This document shows, in pieces, positions 4,097 through 5,755 of a stretch of DNA of 5,755 nucleotides; the stretch's first letter is position 1, and every line of letters begins with the position of its first letter. Below the pieces are notes generated by a model that ran no database searches, was not told the origin of the DNA, and was given only the letters and a program-made list of their open reading frames with translations. A program made the position numbers and the translations under genes. The stretch is from Deltaproteobacteria bacterium (lineage in GTDB: Bacteria; Desulfobacterota; Desulfuromonadia; Desulfuromonadales; BM103), in NCBI GenBank assembly GCA_019313105.1, contig JAFDBW010000204.1, positions 1 to 5,755 of the forward strand. Reading direction: 5' to 3'.

Positions 4097-5755
4097 TTAG
4101 CGCAGCTCGGCACTCAGTTCCTTTTCCATCGCTTTGACCAGTTTGCCATGCAGATTCTGGATCAATTCGTCGGTCAATGTTCTGTCTAGAGCCCGGTAGC
4201 TGGCACGGATCGCCAGGCTTTTCTTGCCTTGCGGGATCCCCTCGCCGGAATAGACATCAAACAGCTCGATTTTTTCTAGGTCCTTGATTTTGACCCGGCC
4301 GAGAACCGTAAGGACCTGTTGGGCGGAAATCTCCGTATCAACCAGAAAGGCAGAGTCACGCTGTACATCCGGGTAGCGTGACAATGGCTGGAACTGGATC
4401 TTGCCGCCGCCGATTTCAAACAGGGCCTCGACATCCAGATCGCAGAGGATTACCGATGAACCAAGATCGAATTCGAACAGGACTTCAGGGTGCAGTTCAC
4501 CGAGTGTGCCGAGCAGGCGGTCACCACAATACAGGGCACACGATTTGCCCGGATGGTAATAAGTCTCGTCGCTCTGTTTATCCCAGGTCAGATCGGTCAT
4601 CCTCAAGGAGCACAGGAGATCTTCAATAGCCCCCTTCATATCATAAAAATCGACTTTGGCGTCAGACTGTGCCCAGCCCAGCGGCTCACGGCGACCACAG
4701 AGGATTGCCGTCAGGCGCAGGCTCTCCTGCGGCAAATCATCACCATCAGAAGACCGGAAGACAGGACGGAGTTCAAACAGGGCGAGGTCTTCGCTGCGAT
4801 AGGCAAGGTTGCGAGCCGCGGTTTCCAGTAGGCTCGGTACCAGGGTGGTGCGCATAACGGCCTGATCCTCCGCCAAAGGATTCAGGATCTGGACATTCTG
4901 CCGTCGTGGGTCATTTTCACCAAGGCCGATTCTGTCGAGGCAACCGGCATTGAAAAAAGAATAGTTGATCACCTCGGAGTAACCCAGGCTTGTCATCTGG
5001 TCGCGGATCTTTCGCTCCAGCGACAGATGAGCAGGCAATTGCTGACAGGTCAGGCTGCTGACCGGCATCGTCACCGGGATTAGGTCGTAGCCAACGAGAC
5101 GGGCGACTTCCTCAATCAGATCGATTTCACGTTCGAGGTCGGGTCGAAAATTTGGTATTTCAACGATCAGGGCACCATCACCTGGCTCGCATTTCAGACC
5201 GATTGCAGCGAGCTTGTCACTGATATCGCCAATCCCAAGATCCAGCCCCAGCACCTCGCTTGTGCGAGCAGCCGTTATCGTAACCGTGCGTCTGGCAATT
5301 TGTTCCGGGTAAATATCAACGGCGCCTGAGGCAACCGATCCACCTGCAAGTTCCGCGATCAGGGACGCAGCACGATCCAACGCCAGCGGGACCATGTCAA
5401 CATCAGTGCCGCGCTCAAAGCGGTGCGAAGATTCCGTATGCAGGCCGAGACGTTTACTGGTGCGGCGAATTGCTACGGGATTAAAATAGGCACTTTCTAG
5501 TAAAATATCTTTGGTGTCGTCCTGAACTTCTGAATCCAGGCCGCCCATGACTCCGGCCAGAGCGACCGGGCCAACACCATCACAGATAACCAGGTCACTT
5601 GCTTCCAGGGTGCGTTCCTGCCCATCCAGCGTCGTGAACTTGTCCCCTTGCCCTGCCCTGCGCACCACGATCCGCTGCTCACGCAAGAGTTTGAAATCGA
5701 AGGCATGCAAAGGTTGTCCGAGTTCCATCATGACAAAGTTGGTGATATCGACCAC
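4097..5755 (-). CDS. pheT: Phenylalanyl-tRNA synthetase beta subunit, C-terminal 552 residues (5' end beyond window)
   Basis: This is the large chain of the PheS2-PheT2 enzyme that charges tRNA-Phe and hydrolyses mischarged Tyr-tRNA-Phe. The first codon shown, at 5755, is an internal GTG (Val), not a start. A full beta chain is near 800 residues, so roughly 240-250 N-terminal residues (B1, the EMAP-like tRNA-binding domain and the start of B3/4) are missing. Counting from the window edge, residues 1 to about 120 are the B3/4 editing domain with LGQPLHAFD (His17), GVMGG (68-72) and LLESA (Glu87); His17 and Glu87 match, from memory, known editing-site residues. The B5 domain is about 152-225 and ends in IDLIEEVARLVGYD. 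The B6/B7 core, a non-catalytic synthetase-like fold, is about 238-450 and includes NPLAEDQAVMRTTLVPSLL. The C-terminal anticodon-binding FDX-ACB domain is about 456-552 (from PLSRYPDVQRD to KELSAELR). No frameshift is seen. ihfA follows after 79 bp. Confidence 0.97.
   Translation of the reverse strand: MVDITNFVMMELGQPLHAFDFKLLREQRIVVRRAGQGDKFTTLDGQERTLEASDLVICDGVGPVALAGVMGGLDSEVQDDTKDILLESAYFNPVAIRRTSKRLGLHTESSHRFERGTDVDMVPLALDRAASLIAELAGGSVASGAVDIYPEQIARRTVTITAARTSEVLGLDLGIGDISDKLAAIGLKCEPGDGALIVEIPNFRPDLEREIDLIEEVARLVGYDLIPVTMPVSSLTCQQLPAHLSLERKIRDQMTSLGYSEVINYSFFNAGCLDRIGLGENDPRRQNVQILNPLAEDQAVMRTTLVPSLLETAARNLAYRSEDLALFELRPVFRSSDGDDLPQESLRLTAILCGRREPLGWAQSDAKVDFYDMKGAIEDLLCSLRMTDLTWDKQSDETYYHPGKSCALYCGDRLLGTLGELHPEVLFEFDLGSSVILCDLDVEALFEIGGGKIQFQPLSRYPDVQRDSAFLVDTEISAQQVLTVLGRVKIKDLEKIELFDVYSGEGIPQGKKSLAIRASYRALDRTLTDELIQNLHGKLVKAMEKELSAELR

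Overview
This window is a compact, ordinary-looking chromosomal block in which every supported gene lies on the minus strand. Read in the direction of transcription (high to low coordinates) the order is pheT (5' end cut off by the window), ihfA, a small MerR-family regulator, surE, pcm, a YqaA/DedA-type membrane protein, an NlpD-like LysM/M23 lipoprotein, and the first 103 codons of rpoS (3' end cut off). Spacers are short: 79, 36, 40, -4, 3, 65 and 80 bp. No mobile element, CRISPR array, rRNA or tRNA gene, or stretch over 300 bp without a gene was seen.

The organism is very probably a Gram-negative proteobacterium, because it has an outer-membrane-type NlpD lipoprotein, IHF and RpoS. The order pheT-ihfA-merR-surE-pcm-...-nlpD-rpoS, as I remember it, is typical of the Desulfuromonadales/Geobacter branch of the former Deltaproteobacteria. 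Base composition looks moderate, neither AT-rich nor very GC-rich, and is even across the genes, so nothing suggests recent transfer. The lineage is inferred from memory of gene order, not from a search.

Region by region: 4097-5755 encodes the editing, B5, core and anticodon-binding parts of the phenylalanyl-tRNA synthetase beta chain. The 79-bp gap 4018-4096 holds a plausible sigma70-type promoter with an extended -10 box, and a strong Shine-Dalgarno sequence for ihfA (3733-4017). Then come the cysteine-free MerR-type regulator (3289-3696), the surE nucleotidase (2469-3248, GTG start) overlapping pcm (1816-2472) by ATGA, and the YqaA-like protein (1219-1812), which begins 3 bp after the pcm stop. 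nlpD (392-1153) and rpoS (1-311) follow.

Functionally the window joins two modules that are far apart in E. coli: pheT-ihfA (translation and nucleoid) and surE-pcm-nlpD-rpoS (stationary-phase survival, protein repair, envelope, general stress sigma factor). The likeliest reading is a growth-to-survival block: an aminoacyl-tRNA synthetase and IHF upstream, and nucleotide clean-up, isoaspartyl repair, a lipid-handling membrane protein, a cell-wall amidase activator and RpoS downstream. I found no clearly undescribed system. The best items for a second look are a perfect 19-bp palindrome at codons 19-25 of rpoS, the loss of almost all zinc ligands in the NlpD-like protein, the uncharacterised MerR-type protein, and the YqaA gene placed between pcm and nlpD.
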